43,079 nt of DNA from an uncultured beta proteobacterium. Lineage in GTDB: Bacteria > Pseudomonadota > Gammaproteobacteria > Burkholderiales > SG8-41. The stretch lies in NCBI GenBank assembly GCA_902825845.1, contig CADECM010000044.1, positions 1 through 43,079 of the forward strand, written 5' to 3'. Below the pieces are notes generated by a model that ran no database searches, was not told the DNA's origin, and was given only the letters and a program-made list of their open reading frames with translations. Shown here piece by piece: positions 1 to 7,938 of the stretch (within the stretch, counting starts at the first letter, position 1; every line of letters begins with the position of its first letter). Both the position numbers and the translations under genes were made by a program.

Positions 1-25
1 GCTGCCAGGCGCGAAGCCGCGCGCA

Positions 26-44
26 GCCGGGTTGGGAACCCGGC
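26..44. repeat. Perfect hairpin, 8-bp GC-rich stem
   Basis: GCCGGGTT, then GGG, then AACCCGGC forms a perfect 8-bp stem with a 3-nt loop. No T-run follows, so a Rho-independent terminator is not supported. It could be a REP-like element or part of an upstream gene end. Confidence 0.5.
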
Positions 45-108
45 GAGCACGGCGAGCACGGCGACAAAGCATGGTGGCGATTCTCGGCAATGTTGTATCG
101 ATATTAAT

Positions 109-135
109 GGGTTGGGACACTTAGTGTCCCGACCC
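109..135. repeat. Long inverted repeat, 12-bp arms
   Basis: The arms GGGTTGGGACAC and GTGTCCCGACCC flank TTA and are complementary at 11 of 12 positions. This makes a very stable stem-loop or a dyad operator. It is not followed by a T-run. It lies about 120 bp upstream of the probable promoter of the glycosyltransferase operon, so a regulatory or REP-like role is possible but not shown. Confidence 0.6.
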
Positions 136-213
136 GCCAGCCGATACCGGTACAGCGCTTGCACTACCCTGGGTGGCGCTGGTACCTCAATCGGACAGCC
201 AATAAATAATTGT

Positions 214-231
214 TTAAAAACAAATGCTTAG
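214..231 (-). repeat. Dispersed AT-rich 18-mer, copy 1 (16/18)
   Basis: On the minus strand this reads CTAAGCATTTGTTTTTAA and matches the window consensus ATAAGTATYTGTTTTTAA at 16 of 18 positions. The similarity continues beyond the core as AAACAATTATT. It sits just upstream of the -35-like element at 235. Confidence 0.7.
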
Positions 232-234
232 ATA

Positions 235-263
235 TTTTCATTTGCAGCGCCGTGAATTACAAT
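235..263 (+). promoter_or_regulatory. Probable sigma70 promoter of the glycosyltransferase operon
   Basis: A -35-like TTTTCA at 235-240 and a -10-like TACAAT at 258-263 are separated by 17 nt. The -10 matches the consensus at 5 of 6 positions and the -35 at 4 of 6. Transcription would start near 270, giving a leader of about 37 nt before the ATG at 307. Confidence 0.4.
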
Positions 264-306
264 ACGTCATTCTCGAAAACCGGCCAGAGCACATCCCGGC
301 TCGAAA

Positions 307-1059
307 ATGACGCTTTCGATTTCAATCATTGTGAAAAACGGCGAACCCCTGATCCGCCGCTGCGTTGAGTCCGTGACCTGGGCCGATGAAATTATTGTCG
401 TCGATTCCGGCAGCACCGACCGCACCTGCGACATTTGCAGGGAGCTGGGCGCCCAGGTTACGCAAACGTCCGATTTCCCGGGTTACGGGCAGCAAAAAAA
501 CCGCGCGCTCGATCGCACCACGCGCGACTGGGTGCTGGCGCTAGACCATGACGAGTGGGTCACCCCGGAACTGCGCGTGGAAATTGAAACCGCCATGGCG
601 AAAGCCGGTGACACCGTGGCCTTTGCCGTGCCGCGATTGTCCAATTTTTGCGGGCGTGATATGCGGCATTCGGGTTGGTGGCCCGATCCGGTGATCCGGC
701 TTTTTCGCAAGGGTGCCGGGCACTTTGCGGAAGATCATATGCACGATCGGTTCGTCGTCAACGGAACCATTGGCAGATTGCAGCAGCCCCTGCGGCATGA
801 TCCAATGCCCACATTGGAACACGTGATTAACAAGATCAATGGCTATTCCTCGGCCGGGGCGCGATTCAATTTTGAGCGCGGCAAACGCGCATCGCTGGGC
901 ACCGCGATTTTTCACGGCGGCTGGGCGTTTTTGCGCACGTACATACTGCGCGCCGGATTTCTCGATGGTCGCGAAGGCTTTATGCTTGCCGTCTCCAATG
1001 CCGAAGGCACGTACTACCGTTACGTCAAGCTGATGCTGCTGGGAAACAAGTCGCGGTGA
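307..1059 (+). CDS. Family 2 glycosyltransferase, WaaE/KdtX-like
   Basis: A 250-residue cytoplasmic, membrane-associated GT2 enzyme of the WaaE/KdtX type, which adds a hexose (often beta-1,4-glucose) to the inner-core heptose of LPS. The N-terminal Rossmann-like GT-A fold starts with SISIIVKN. The nucleotide-binding VVDSGSTD lies at about residues 31-38 and the metal-binding DHDE at 80-83. The length fits the family, which usually has 250-260 residues. The stop overlaps the next start (GTGA), so the gene is translationally coupled to the following two transferases. No strong Shine-Dalgarno is seen before the ATG at 307. Family placement is good; the exact sugar and acceptor are inferred. Confidence 0.85.
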   Translation: MTLSISIIVKNGEPLIRRCVESVTWADEIIVVDSGSTDRTCDICRELGAQVTQTSDFPGYGQQKNRALDRTTRDWVLALDHDEWVTPELRVEIETAMAKAGDTVAFAVPRLSNFCGRDMRHSGWWPDPVIRLFRKGAGHFAEDHMHDRFVVNGTIGRLQQPLRHDPMPTLEHVINKINGYSSAGARFNFERGKRASLGTAIFHGGWAFLRTYILRAGFLDGREGFMLAVSNAEGTYYRYVKLMLLGNKSR

Positions 1060-1865
1060 AGATCGCCGTCATTCCCGCCACCTACAACCGGCCCGATGCG
1101 CTGGCCGCGTTGCTCGAGGGTTACCTTGCGCAGGACGAGGGAAATTTCGAGATCATCCTGGCGGATGACGGATCCGCGGAAGCGACGCAGGAAGTGGTAC
1201 GCGAATACCAGCGCAGGGCAACCTTTCGCATCGATCACGTTTGGCAGGACAACCAGGGCTATCGCGCGGCTACCATCCGCAACAAGGCGCTGGCGAAAAC
1301 CGATGCCGATTACGTCATTTATACGGATGGCGACTGCATACCCATGCCATGGCTGGTGTCCGGCCACCGCAGGTTGGCGCAACGCGGCCATTTCCTCGCC
1401 GGCAACCGCGTCTTGCTGAGCGAACACTTCACGCGCCGGGTGCTCGCCGGGAAAACCCCTGTTCACACCTGGAGACTGTCACAGTGGCTATCCGCGTGGC
1501 TGCACAAAGACATCAACCGGATTCAGCCGCTGCTGCGCCTGCCGGACGGTGCCTGGCGCGGGCTGCGGCCAGGGCGCTGGAAAGGCTGCAAGACCTGTAA
1601 TCTGGGCGTATGGCGCGACGACCTGCAGCTTGTGAACGGCATGGACGAAACCTACGCGGGCTGGGGGATGGAAGATTCGGACCTGGTAATCCGGCTGTTG
1701 CGGGCGAACATCAAGCACAAAAACGCGCGCTTTGCCGCACCGGTGCTGCATTTGTGGCACCGCGAGAACGATCGCAGCCGTCTGGCCGAAAACCAGCGGC
1801 GACTTGAACTGCTTAAGCAATCGACGCATATCGAGGCGCAACTCGGGCTCAAGCAATATCAATGA
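1056..1865 (+). CDS. Family 2 glycosyltransferase with galactosyltransferase-like C-terminal domain
   Basis: A 269-residue GT2 enzyme. VIPATYNRPDAL begins the GT-A domain, ADDGS lies at about residues 36-40, and the DGD metal/nucleotide site is at 91-93. The motif GWGMEDSDL near residue 208 is typical of the C-terminal domain shared with beta-1,4-galactosyltransferases and chondroitin polymerases. The GTG start overlaps the TGA stop of the preceding gene, and the ATGA at its 3' end couples it to the heptosyltransferase-like gene. It probably acts in LPS outer-core or capsule-like glycan assembly. Donor and acceptor cannot be read from sequence. Confidence 0.85.
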   Translation: MKIAVIPATYNRPDALAALLEGYLAQDEGNFEIILADDGSAEATQEVVREYQRRATFRIDHVWQDNQGYRAATIRNKALAKTDADYVIYTDGDCIPMPWLVSGHRRLAQRGHFLAGNRVLLSEHFTRRVLAGKTPVHTWRLSQWLSAWLHKDINRIQPLLRLPDGAWRGLRPGRWKGCKTCNLGVWRDDLQLVNGMDETYAGWGMEDSDLVIRLLRANIKHKNARFAAPVLHLWHRENDRSRLAENQRRLELLKQSTHIEAQLGLKQYQ

Positions 1866-2959
1866 GCGCTGGCCCGTCGAGCGCGGACGCACCGCCGCGG
1901 CACATACTGGTGGTGGTCACCCGGCGCATTGGCGACGTGCTACTTGCAACGCCGCTGATCCGCTCGTTAAAGCAGGCATGGCCTGGTGCGCGCATTGACG
2001 CGCTGGTGTTCGCCGGCACCCAGGGCGTGCTGAAAGGCAATCCCGACCTGAATCAAGTGCTGACGATCGCGGGGGGCGCTGCCGTCACCACCAGCCTCGC
2101 ACTGCTGGCACGGCTGTTCCGTCGCTATGACCTTGCGCTATCGCTGGTGCCCAGCGACCGTTCCACGCTCTGTGCGGCGCTGGCCGGACGGCGTAGCGTT
2201 GGTCTGTTGGCAGATCAGCCAGACCAGGCGTGGAAGAAAAAATTGCTGGGCCAATGGGTGCCTTTTGACTCAAACGACACTCATACCGTACGCGCGCACC
2301 TCGCGTTGGCGGTGGCGCTGAATATACGACCTCTGCCGGTCGTGGTTACGGCCTGGCTGGCCGAAGATGCGGACACGGTCGATACGCTACTTGGCGAGGC
2401 ACAAGCGCCGTTGGCCGTATTGCACCCGTATCCGAAATTTCGCTACAAGATGTGGCACGAAGAAGGCTGGATTGCCGTTGCACGGTGGTTCAATGACAAG
2501 GGTTTTCGCGTGGTACTCAGCGGGGGTCCCGGCACCGACGAACACGCTTACGCGGCGTCCATCGCACGCGACGCGCCTGGCACACTGAACCTCGCCGGCC
2601 AACTGTCACTGGGCGGTACCGCCGCGCTGCTTGCGCGCGCGAAGTGCTATGTAGGGCCTGACACGTCGATCACGCACCTTGCCGCCGCCTCCGGCGTGCC
2701 GACGGTGGCACTGTTCGGACCCTCTGATCCCGTCAAATGGGGACCATGGCCGCAACAACAACCGGCAACAGCCAATCCGTGGCGGCGCCTCGGCGACCAG
2801 CGTCAGGGCAATGTGCTGCTGATTCAGGGGCGAGCTGCCTGCGTGCCGTGCAAGTTTGAAGGTTGTGGTCGGCACCTCGAAAGCCCCAGCGACTGCCTGC
2901 AATCCCTGTCCGCCGCATTGGTTGTGCAGAAAATTCGTGGCCTGCTCGGCCTGACATGA
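1862..2959 (+). CDS. Family 9 glycosyltransferase (heptosyltransferase-like)
   Basis: A 365-residue GT9 enzyme of the ADP-heptose:LPS heptosyltransferase family (WaaC/F/Q), a GT-B fold enzyme at the cytoplasmic face of the inner membrane. The N-terminal domain starts with HILVVVTRRIGDVLLATPL. The C-terminal donor-binding signature GPDTSITHLAAASGVPTVAL, followed by FGPSDP, is clear. A cysteine-containing tail (CVPCKFEGCGR) is common in WaaQ-type members. It is the last gene of the three-gene rightward operon and overlaps the preceding stop by ATGA. It converges on the leftward epimerase gene 22 bp downstream. Confidence 0.85.
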   Translation: MSAGPSSADAPPRHILVVVTRRIGDVLLATPLIRSLKQAWPGARIDALVFAGTQGVLKGNPDLNQVLTIAGGAAVTTSLALLARLFRRYDLALSLVPSDRSTLCAALAGRRSVGLLADQPDQAWKKKLLGQWVPFDSNDTHTVRAHLALAVALNIRPLPVVVTAWLAEDADTVDTLLGEAQAPLAVLHPYPKFRYKMWHEEGWIAVARWFNDKGFRVVLSGGPGTDEHAYAASIARDAPGTLNLAGQLSLGGTAALLARAKCYVGPDTSITHLAAASGVPTVALFGPSDPVKWGPWPQQQPATANPWRRLGDQRQGNVLLIQGRAACVPCKFEGCGRHLESPSDCLQSLSAALVVQKIRGLLGLT

Positions 2960-2981
2960 CGCCGAAACCTGCAACAGACGC

Positions 2982-3908
2982 TCAGAACTTCGCCGACAAC
3001 CCGTTCGCTGTTCGTGCGAGACCTTCGGCAAACGATATCCCGGGCCGCCAGCCCAGAACCGATTGCGCGCGCGAAATATCCAGAATATTGACGGGCACAT
3101 CGAACGGCCGCCCCATGGTATAGCGGCGCCGCACCGGAACGCTCGTCAATGTCTCGATCGCCGCCAGGATATCGTTCAGGCTCTGCCCCATGCCGCTGCC
3201 CACGTTGATAACGTGCCCATCCGTCCGCGGATCGATAGCCGCCATCAGCGCCAGCACGACGTCATCAACGTAAATGTAATCTCTTACCACGCTGCCGTCG
3301 CCCCAGATTTCGATCATCTCCCCGGTCAACGCCTTGTGCAGAAATGTCGTGACTGCACCTTGCGCGGATGCGATACGCTGGCGTTCGCCGAACGGATTCG
3401 ACAGCCTGAGGACGCAATACGCGAGCCCATGCAGCGCGTGGAACAGGTGGAGATATTTTTCAATGGCCAGTTTGCAAATGCCGTAAGAACACAACGGGTC
3501 TGTCGCGTGCGTCTCTGGTATCGGTATCTGCCTGGGAATGCCATACACCGTGCCGCCGGACGAAACAAAAATCACCTTGCGCACTTGATTGCGCACCGCC
3601 AACTGCAACAGACTCAAACTGCCCGCGAGATTCGATTCGACATCGTAGACCGGATTTTCATTCGAAGTCCGGGGCAGCGTCGTCGACACCAGATGATAGA
3701 CAATATCCTGTCCTGCGAGCGCGCGCTCCGTATCGACGGGGTTGACGAAATCCCCTTCGCACCATTCGACATCGTTGCGCCACGGAAATGCCTGTGTGCG
3801 GTCACGGTCCGGTCGGTCGAAAACACGAACCACGTGTCCTGCCGCGAGGAGAACGGGCGCCAGATGCGAGCCGATAAATCCCGCACCACCCAGAATGACA
3901 CATTTCAT
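2982..3908 (-). CDS. NAD-dependent sugar epimerase/dehydratase (extended SDR)
   Basis: A 308-residue extended short-chain dehydrogenase, UDP-glucose-4-epimerase-like. The NAD-binding GGAGFIGSH lies at residues 7-15, Ser117 is in VSSGGTVYG, and the catalytic Tyr142 and Lys146 are in YGICK. It probably makes a nucleotide sugar for the neighbouring transferases, but the substrate is not readable. I start it at the ATG at 3908 because MKCVILGG begins the fold directly; the upstream in-frame extension has no family similarity. It is the last gene of the leftward msbA/ligase/glycosyltransferase set, with 52 nt separating it from the upstream gene. Confidence 0.88.
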   Translation of the reverse strand: MKCVILGGAGFIGSHLAPVLLAAGHVVRVFDRPDRDRTQAFPWRNDVEWCEGDFVNPVDTERALAGQDIVYHLVSTTLPRTSNENPVYDVESNLAGSLSLLQLAVRNQVRKVIFVSSGGTVYGIPRQIPIPETHATDPLCSYGICKLAIEKYLHLFHALHGLAYCVLRLSNPFGERQRIASAQGAVTTFLHKALTGEMIEIWGDGSVVRDYIYVDDVVLALMAAIDPRTDGHVINVGSGMGQSLNDILAAIETLTSVPVRRRYTMGRPFDVPVNILDISRAQSVLGWRPGISFAEGLARTANGLSAKF

Positions 3909-3960
3909 ACGGCCGCCGCGCCGGAAATCGTTGCAGGTATTTTCCGCCGCATTATCGTCG

Positions 3961-4788
3961 TCAAAGCCAATGGAATGCGCCGTCCCTGCGTTCGCCATGC
4001 ATTGTCATGCCGTACGCGGCGAGTTCCTCGCCGCGCCAGGCACGCAGCTGCCGGCTTCTGCGCAGCTTGAGCAGTTTGCGTTGCGCCCAGCTTTGATTGA
4101 GCAGCGCCTTGTTGTTGCGCGCGCCGAGGCCGTCGCGCTCCGATAATTTCAAATCCTTTTTCATTGCGCTTTGCGTCACCGAGCCGAAATGGTGCAACCA
4201 CGACGTGCTGGTCGTTCCCACCGCCATGCCCGCTTTGCGAATTTCGTCGAAAAACAACGTATCTTCAAATCCAAACAACTTGGGCACTGAGCGGAAATAG
4301 CCAACGTCCATCCACACCGAGGCATGGATCAGCATGCAAACCGCGTGACGGTCGCCGGCGCGCAGCGCGCCCTTCATGCGCCGGGCTGCCTCACTCGCAA
4401 ATGCAATGTAATCGTAATCCAGCGCGCCTTCGATCATGGAGGGGCATACCAATTTCAACTCATGCTCGCGCGCGCAATCGATCAGCGCCGCAAGCCAACC
4501 CGGCGTAACCACCACATCATTATTCATCACCACTGTCCACTCGGCCTGCAAGGCCAGCGCGCCCTGATTCCAGGCGACGCCGCAGCCGAGGTTGCCTTTA
4601 TTGAACACGCATGGCCCCAGCTCCAGCGATTCGAGATAGGAACGCGTGTCATCGGCTGAACCATTGTCGACCGCCACGATGCGCGCGGGGTCGACCCCTG
4701 TCGCAAACAGGCTGTCGACGCAACGGCGTGTGTATTCGACCTGGTTGTAGCAGGCAAATGTGATGGCGTAATCCGGATGGTTTGTCAT
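3961..4788 (-). CDS. Family 2 glycosyltransferase (rhamnosyltransferase-like)
   Basis: A 275-residue GT2 protein. ITFACYNQ opens the domain, VAVDNGSADDT lies at about 38-48, and the metal-binding MNND at 88-91. The region around FGFEDTLFFDEI is typical of GT2 enzymes that build O-antigen or exopolysaccharide. The start overlaps the stop of the O-antigen-ligase-like gene by ATGA, so the two are translationally coupled. Its product probably transfers a sugar during LPS outer-core or O-chain synthesis. The sugar is unknown. Confidence 0.82.
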   Translation of the reverse strand: MTNHPDYAITFACYNQVEYTRRCVDSLFATGVDPARIVAVDNGSADDTRSYLESLELGPCVFNKGNLGCGVAWNQGALALQAEWTVVMNNDVVVTPGWLAALIDCAREHELKLVCPSMIEGALDYDYIAFASEAARRMKGALRAGDRHAVCMLIHASVWMDVGYFRSVPKLFGFEDTLFFDEIRKAGMAVGTTSTSWLHHFGSVTQSAMKKDLKLSERDGLGARNNKALLNQSWAQRKLLKLRRSRQLRAWRGEELAAYGMTMHGERRDGAFHWL

Positions 4789-6050
4789 GCTTGCGTGCGT
4801 AATGTGCCAGTTGTGTCGCAGCGCGTCGCGGCACCCAGCAGCACTGCCAGCGTCATGCTGTAAAACGTTACTGTATGCTTCAAATTAAGTATTTCCACGC
4901 TGAGGCCAAAAACGAAAAATCCGGTTGCCAGACAAATGCCCATCAATGCCGCCGACCGCGCGTCCCCTTGCGCGATGCGAAAGACACGCCAGAAAATCGC
5001 CAGGGGCACCAGGTGAATCGCCAAGCCACTGAGCAATCCAGGCAGGCCGTACTTTACGGCGTAACTCAGTATCTGGTTGTGAACTTCCGCAATTCCGAGA
5101 TTCACGGCCTCGCCAGTGATCGCACCCGCGTGTCCGAGTGCAGTCAATGTGGCCTTGTAGCCATGCTGCCCCGCACAAAACCGTGGATTGTGCTGCAAAA
5201 TGTACGCCACGCCATACAGGATCTGCAATCGCAGGCCGATGGAGGTGTCTTTGTGGCCGTGCGCATAGGCTGCGACGTCGGATTGTGCTTGCATCGCCCG
5301 TAGCTGAATCATGTCGAACATGGCGACACTTGCGATGCCGATAACGGCGAACAGTCCCAATCCGGCCAGCATTCGCATGCGCAGGTTTGTCCTCAGACCG
5401 AGGGTAACCCATAACACCAGCAGCACTGGCACCACCAGCCATCCCCCGCGGGTGCCGCTTCGATAAGACAGGTAAAGACCGGCAAACAATCCGCACAACT
5501 TCAGACCAATCGAAACCGGCGCGCGTGCCTCCCCGGACTGGATGCTGAACAGCGAGAGAAAGCCGAGCATCAGGGCAAGGTCACCAAAGTGAATCACGTT
5601 CAGAAAATAGGATCCCAGGCGGACCTCCATGGTGGCGCCCGGCGCACCGCCCACCACGATCACGGCGAGTATGGCGCCCGCCGGCATGGACAAGCCAAGC
5701 ACCTGGGTCACCGGCGTCCTACCCGCACGAATCGCGAGATAAACCGGCACCGCCAGCAGCAGCCTTACCGCCTCGTCATAGGGTTGCCAGCTCAACTCAT
5801 GGTGGTAGATTTGGGCAGGCAAAATGACCACGACAGCAGATGCCATCGTCAGTGTGAAGGCCTTCGTATCCGCGCGCCATTGCCCAATCGGACGCCATGT
5901 TCTGAGCTGGGCCAACGACCATAACGAGAGCGCCACCATCATAAAGAAGAGCGCACCCATCGACCCGCGCATCACCAGCACCAGCATGGGATAGGCGGTG
6001 AGTATCGTCAGGGTCAGATAATGTTCCGCAACCGCGCTTTTATTTTGCAT
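4785..6050 (-). CDS. O-antigen ligase family membrane protein
   Basis: A polytopic inner-membrane protein of 421 residues with about ten to twelve hydrophobic segments. The central region has the O-antigen ligase/polymerase (Wzy_C) character, with SYRSGTRGGWL near the middle. A large periplasmic loop holds the segment after IGLRLQILYGVAYIL. WaaL-type enzymes attach undecaprenyl-linked O-antigen to lipid A-core in the periplasm. Homologous Wzy-like proteins polymerise O-units, and the two cannot be told apart by eye. I chose the ATG at 6050 because MQNKSAVAEHYLTL precedes the first membrane helix; the longer upstream reading is Arg/Cys-rich and overlaps msbA out of frame. A gap of 37 nt separates it from msbA. 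Confidence 0.82.
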   Translation of the reverse strand: MQNKSAVAEHYLTLTILTAYPMLVLVMRGSMGALFFMMVALSLWSLAQLRTWRPIGQWRADTKAFTLTMASAVVVILPAQIYHHELSWQPYDEAVRLLLAVPVYLAIRAGRTPVTQVLGLSMPAGAILAVIVVGGAPGATMEVRLGSYFLNVIHFGDLALMLGFLSLFSIQSGEARAPVSIGLKLCGLFAGLYLSYRSGTRGGWLVVPVLLVLWVTLGLRTNLRMRMLAGLGLFAVIGIASVAMFDMIQLRAMQAQSDVAAYAHGHKDTSIGLRLQILYGVAYILQHNPRFCAGQHGYKATLTALGHAGAITGEAVNLGIAEVHNQILSYAVKYGLPGLLSGLAIHLVPLAIFWRVFRIAQGDARSAALMGICLATGFFVFGLSVEILNLKHTVTFYSMTLAVLLGAATRCDTTGTLRTQA

Positions 6051-6087
6051 GTTGTGACAGGACGGTTCTCGGGGGCGGGAAAGGCGA

Positions 6088-7863
6088 TTACGACACCGGT
6101 GCCTGCACCGCAAATTGCAGCCGGTGCAATCGGGCATAGATACCGCCACGCGCCAGCAGTTCCCCATGCGTCCCGATCTCCACGATCTGCCCCTTGTCCA
6201 GCACCACGATGCGGTGCGCATGCTCCACCGTGGACAGCCGATGCGCTATCACCAGCGTGGTGCGCCCGCGCATCAGCATTTCCAGAGCGGCCTGCACGTG
6301 GCGCTCGGCTTCGGAATCCAGCGCAGAGGTCGCCTCATCCAGCACCAGCACCGGCGCGTTCTTGAGCAACGCGCGCGCAATGGCGATGCGCTGGCGCTGG
6401 CCGCCCGACAGCTTGACGCCGTTTTCGCCCACCTGCGTGGCGAACCCGTCCTGCATGCGCACTATGAATTCGGTGGCGTGGGCAGCGTCCGCCGCGGCGG
6501 TTATGGCCTCTCCTGTCGCACCGTTCATGGCGCCATACGCTATGTTGGCGGCAATGGTATCGTTGAACAGCACCACGTCCTGGCTTACCAGTGCGACGTT
6601 GGCGCGCAGGCTGGCCAGCCTGAGCGTGGAAAGATCATGCCCGTCGAGAAAGATACGTCCCGCGGTGGGCCGGTAAAACCCCGGCACCATGTTGGCAATG
6701 GTGGTCTTGCCCGCACCCGAGGCGCCCACCAGCGCCACGGTTTCTCCCGGTTTGATGGTGAGGTTGATGCCTGCCAGCGTGGGCCGCGCCGCCCCCTCGT
6801 ACTGAAAACTCACACCCTCGAAGCGGATTTCGCCCTGCGCGCGCTCGATGTGCTGGGTACCGCTATCGCCCTCTCCGATCTGGTCGATCAGGGCGAACAC
6901 GGACTCGGCCGCCGCCAGCCCGCGCTGCAGCGGCTCGTTAATGTTGGTGACACGCTTTAGCGGCGAGGTCAGCATCAGCATCGCGGTGATGAACGACACA
7001 AAGCCGCCGACGGTTGTGCCATCGCCGCCGGTCGGTTGCGTCGCCACATAAATCATCAACGCCAGCGCGAACGCCGCGATCAATTGCACCACCGGCACGC
7101 TGATCGCACCTGCAGCGGCCTGCTTCATCAGATACCGCCGCAAATTGTTGGTTTGCGCCTCGAAGCGGTTGGCTTCGTAGTTCTGCCCGCCGTAGATTTT
7201 GACCACGCGGTGGCCTTCGATGGCTTCCTGGATGACCTGGGTGAGATCGCCCATCGCCCCCTGCGCGTTGCGGCTCATGTGCCGCAGCCGCACGCTGATC
7301 AGCCGCGCAACGATCACGATCAACGGCGTCATCACCAGTGACAGCAAGGTGAGTTTCCAGTTGATCCACATCATCCAGCCCAGCAAACCGATGATCGCCA
7401 GCGAGTCCTTGAACAGCACGGTAAGCACGCTGGTCGCCGCGGCCGTCACCTGCGTCACATCGTAGGTGAGCTTGGAAATCAGGTTGCCCGATACCTGATT
7501 GTCGTAGTAATGCGCCGGTAGTTCGAGCAGGCGGGTAAACATGCGCTGGCGCAAATCCATCACCAGCCGGTTGCCCACCCACGCCATGCCGTAGGACGCC
7601 GCATACTCCGCGAGGCCGCGCACCACCGTGATCGCGATGATTGCCAGCGGCATCCAGCGAATGATGGCCGCGTCGCGGTCGACGAAGGCGCCATCGAACA
7701 AGGGCTTCATGATGGCCGGCAACAGGGGTTCGGTCAGCGCCACGACCATTGTCGCCAGAATTGCCGCGACAAACACCCCGCGATAGGGGGCGACATAGCG
7801 CACCAATCGCAGATAGAGCTCAGTACTGGAAAGCGGACGCGGCGCTGGCGAAGGTTGACTCAC
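6088..7863 (-). CDS. msbA: Lipid A export ABC transporter MsbA
   Basis: A 591-residue half-transporter that flips lipid A-core across the inner membrane using ATP. Six transmembrane helices occupy roughly residues 25-330. The nucleotide-binding domain has Walker A GASGAGKTT, the signature LSGGQRQRIAIARAL, and Walker B VLVLDEATSALD. The length is close to the usual 580-600. It is the first gene of a leftward LPS operon with the ligase-like, glycosyltransferase and epimerase genes. The context favours MsbA over a drug exporter. A diverged copy of the dispersed AT-rich repeat lies 26 nt upstream of its start. Confidence 0.9.
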   Translation of the reverse strand: MSQPSPAPRPLSSTELYLRLVRYVAPYRGVFVAAILATMVVALTEPLLPAIMKPLFDGAFVDRDAAIIRWMPLAIIAITVVRGLAEYAASYGMAWVGNRLVMDLRQRMFTRLLELPAHYYDNQVSGNLISKLTYDVTQVTAAATSVLTVLFKDSLAIIGLLGWMMWINWKLTLLSLVMTPLIVIVARLISVRLRHMSRNAQGAMGDLTQVIQEAIEGHRVVKIYGGQNYEANRFEAQTNNLRRYLMKQAAAGAISVPVVQLIAAFALALMIYVATQPTGGDGTTVGGFVSFITAMLMLTSPLKRVTNINEPLQRGLAAAESVFALIDQIGEGDSGTQHIERAQGEIRFEGVSFQYEGAARPTLAGINLTIKPGETVALVGASGAGKTTIANMVPGFYRPTAGRIFLDGHDLSTLRLASLRANVALVSQDVVLFNDTIAANIAYGAMNGATGEAITAAADAAHATEFIVRMQDGFATQVGENGVKLSGGQRQRIAIARALLKNAPVLVLDEATSALDSEAERHVQAALEMLMRGRTTLVIAHRLSTVEHAHRIVVLDKGQIVEIGTHGELLARGGIYARLHRLQFAVQAPVS

Positions 7864-7888
7864 CCGGCGAAGATAGCAAATTATTTAT

Positions 7889-7906
7889 GTTAATTCAAAT
7901 ACTTAG
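7889..7906 (-). repeat. Dispersed AT-rich 18-mer, diverged copy 2 (14/18)
   Basis: The minus strand reads CTAAGTATTTGAATTAAC and matches the consensus ATAAGTATYTGTTTTTAA at 14 of 18 positions; the left half is nearly perfect. Like copy 1 it is preceded by TCTAAG on the minus strand. It lies between the msbA start and the end of the TonB receptor gene, where it could also form part of the msbA promoter. Confidence 0.45.
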
Positions 7907-7938
7907 ACTCATCCCTTCCGCGTGCGCAGCGTACGCCC

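Larger units (their letters stand above)
1..306. other. Upstream region of the LPS operon; no gene recognised
   Basis: No protein is recognised here. The plus strand is open in frame 1 from base 1 to a TAG at 229-231, but the translation resembles nothing known and could equally be the tail of a gene starting before the window. The stretch holds two strong hairpins (26-44 and 109-135), a short tandem repeat (GGCGAGCAC twice at about 42-60), one copy of the dispersed AT-rich repeat (214-231) and a probable promoter for the gene at 307. Confidence 0.5.

Noticed and set aside
4875..4890. Extra copy of the AT-rich repeat (AATTAAGTATTT) in the O-antigen ligase-like gene
   Set aside because: Only the left half matches and the codons (EILNLK) suit a membrane protein end. 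Too short to call.
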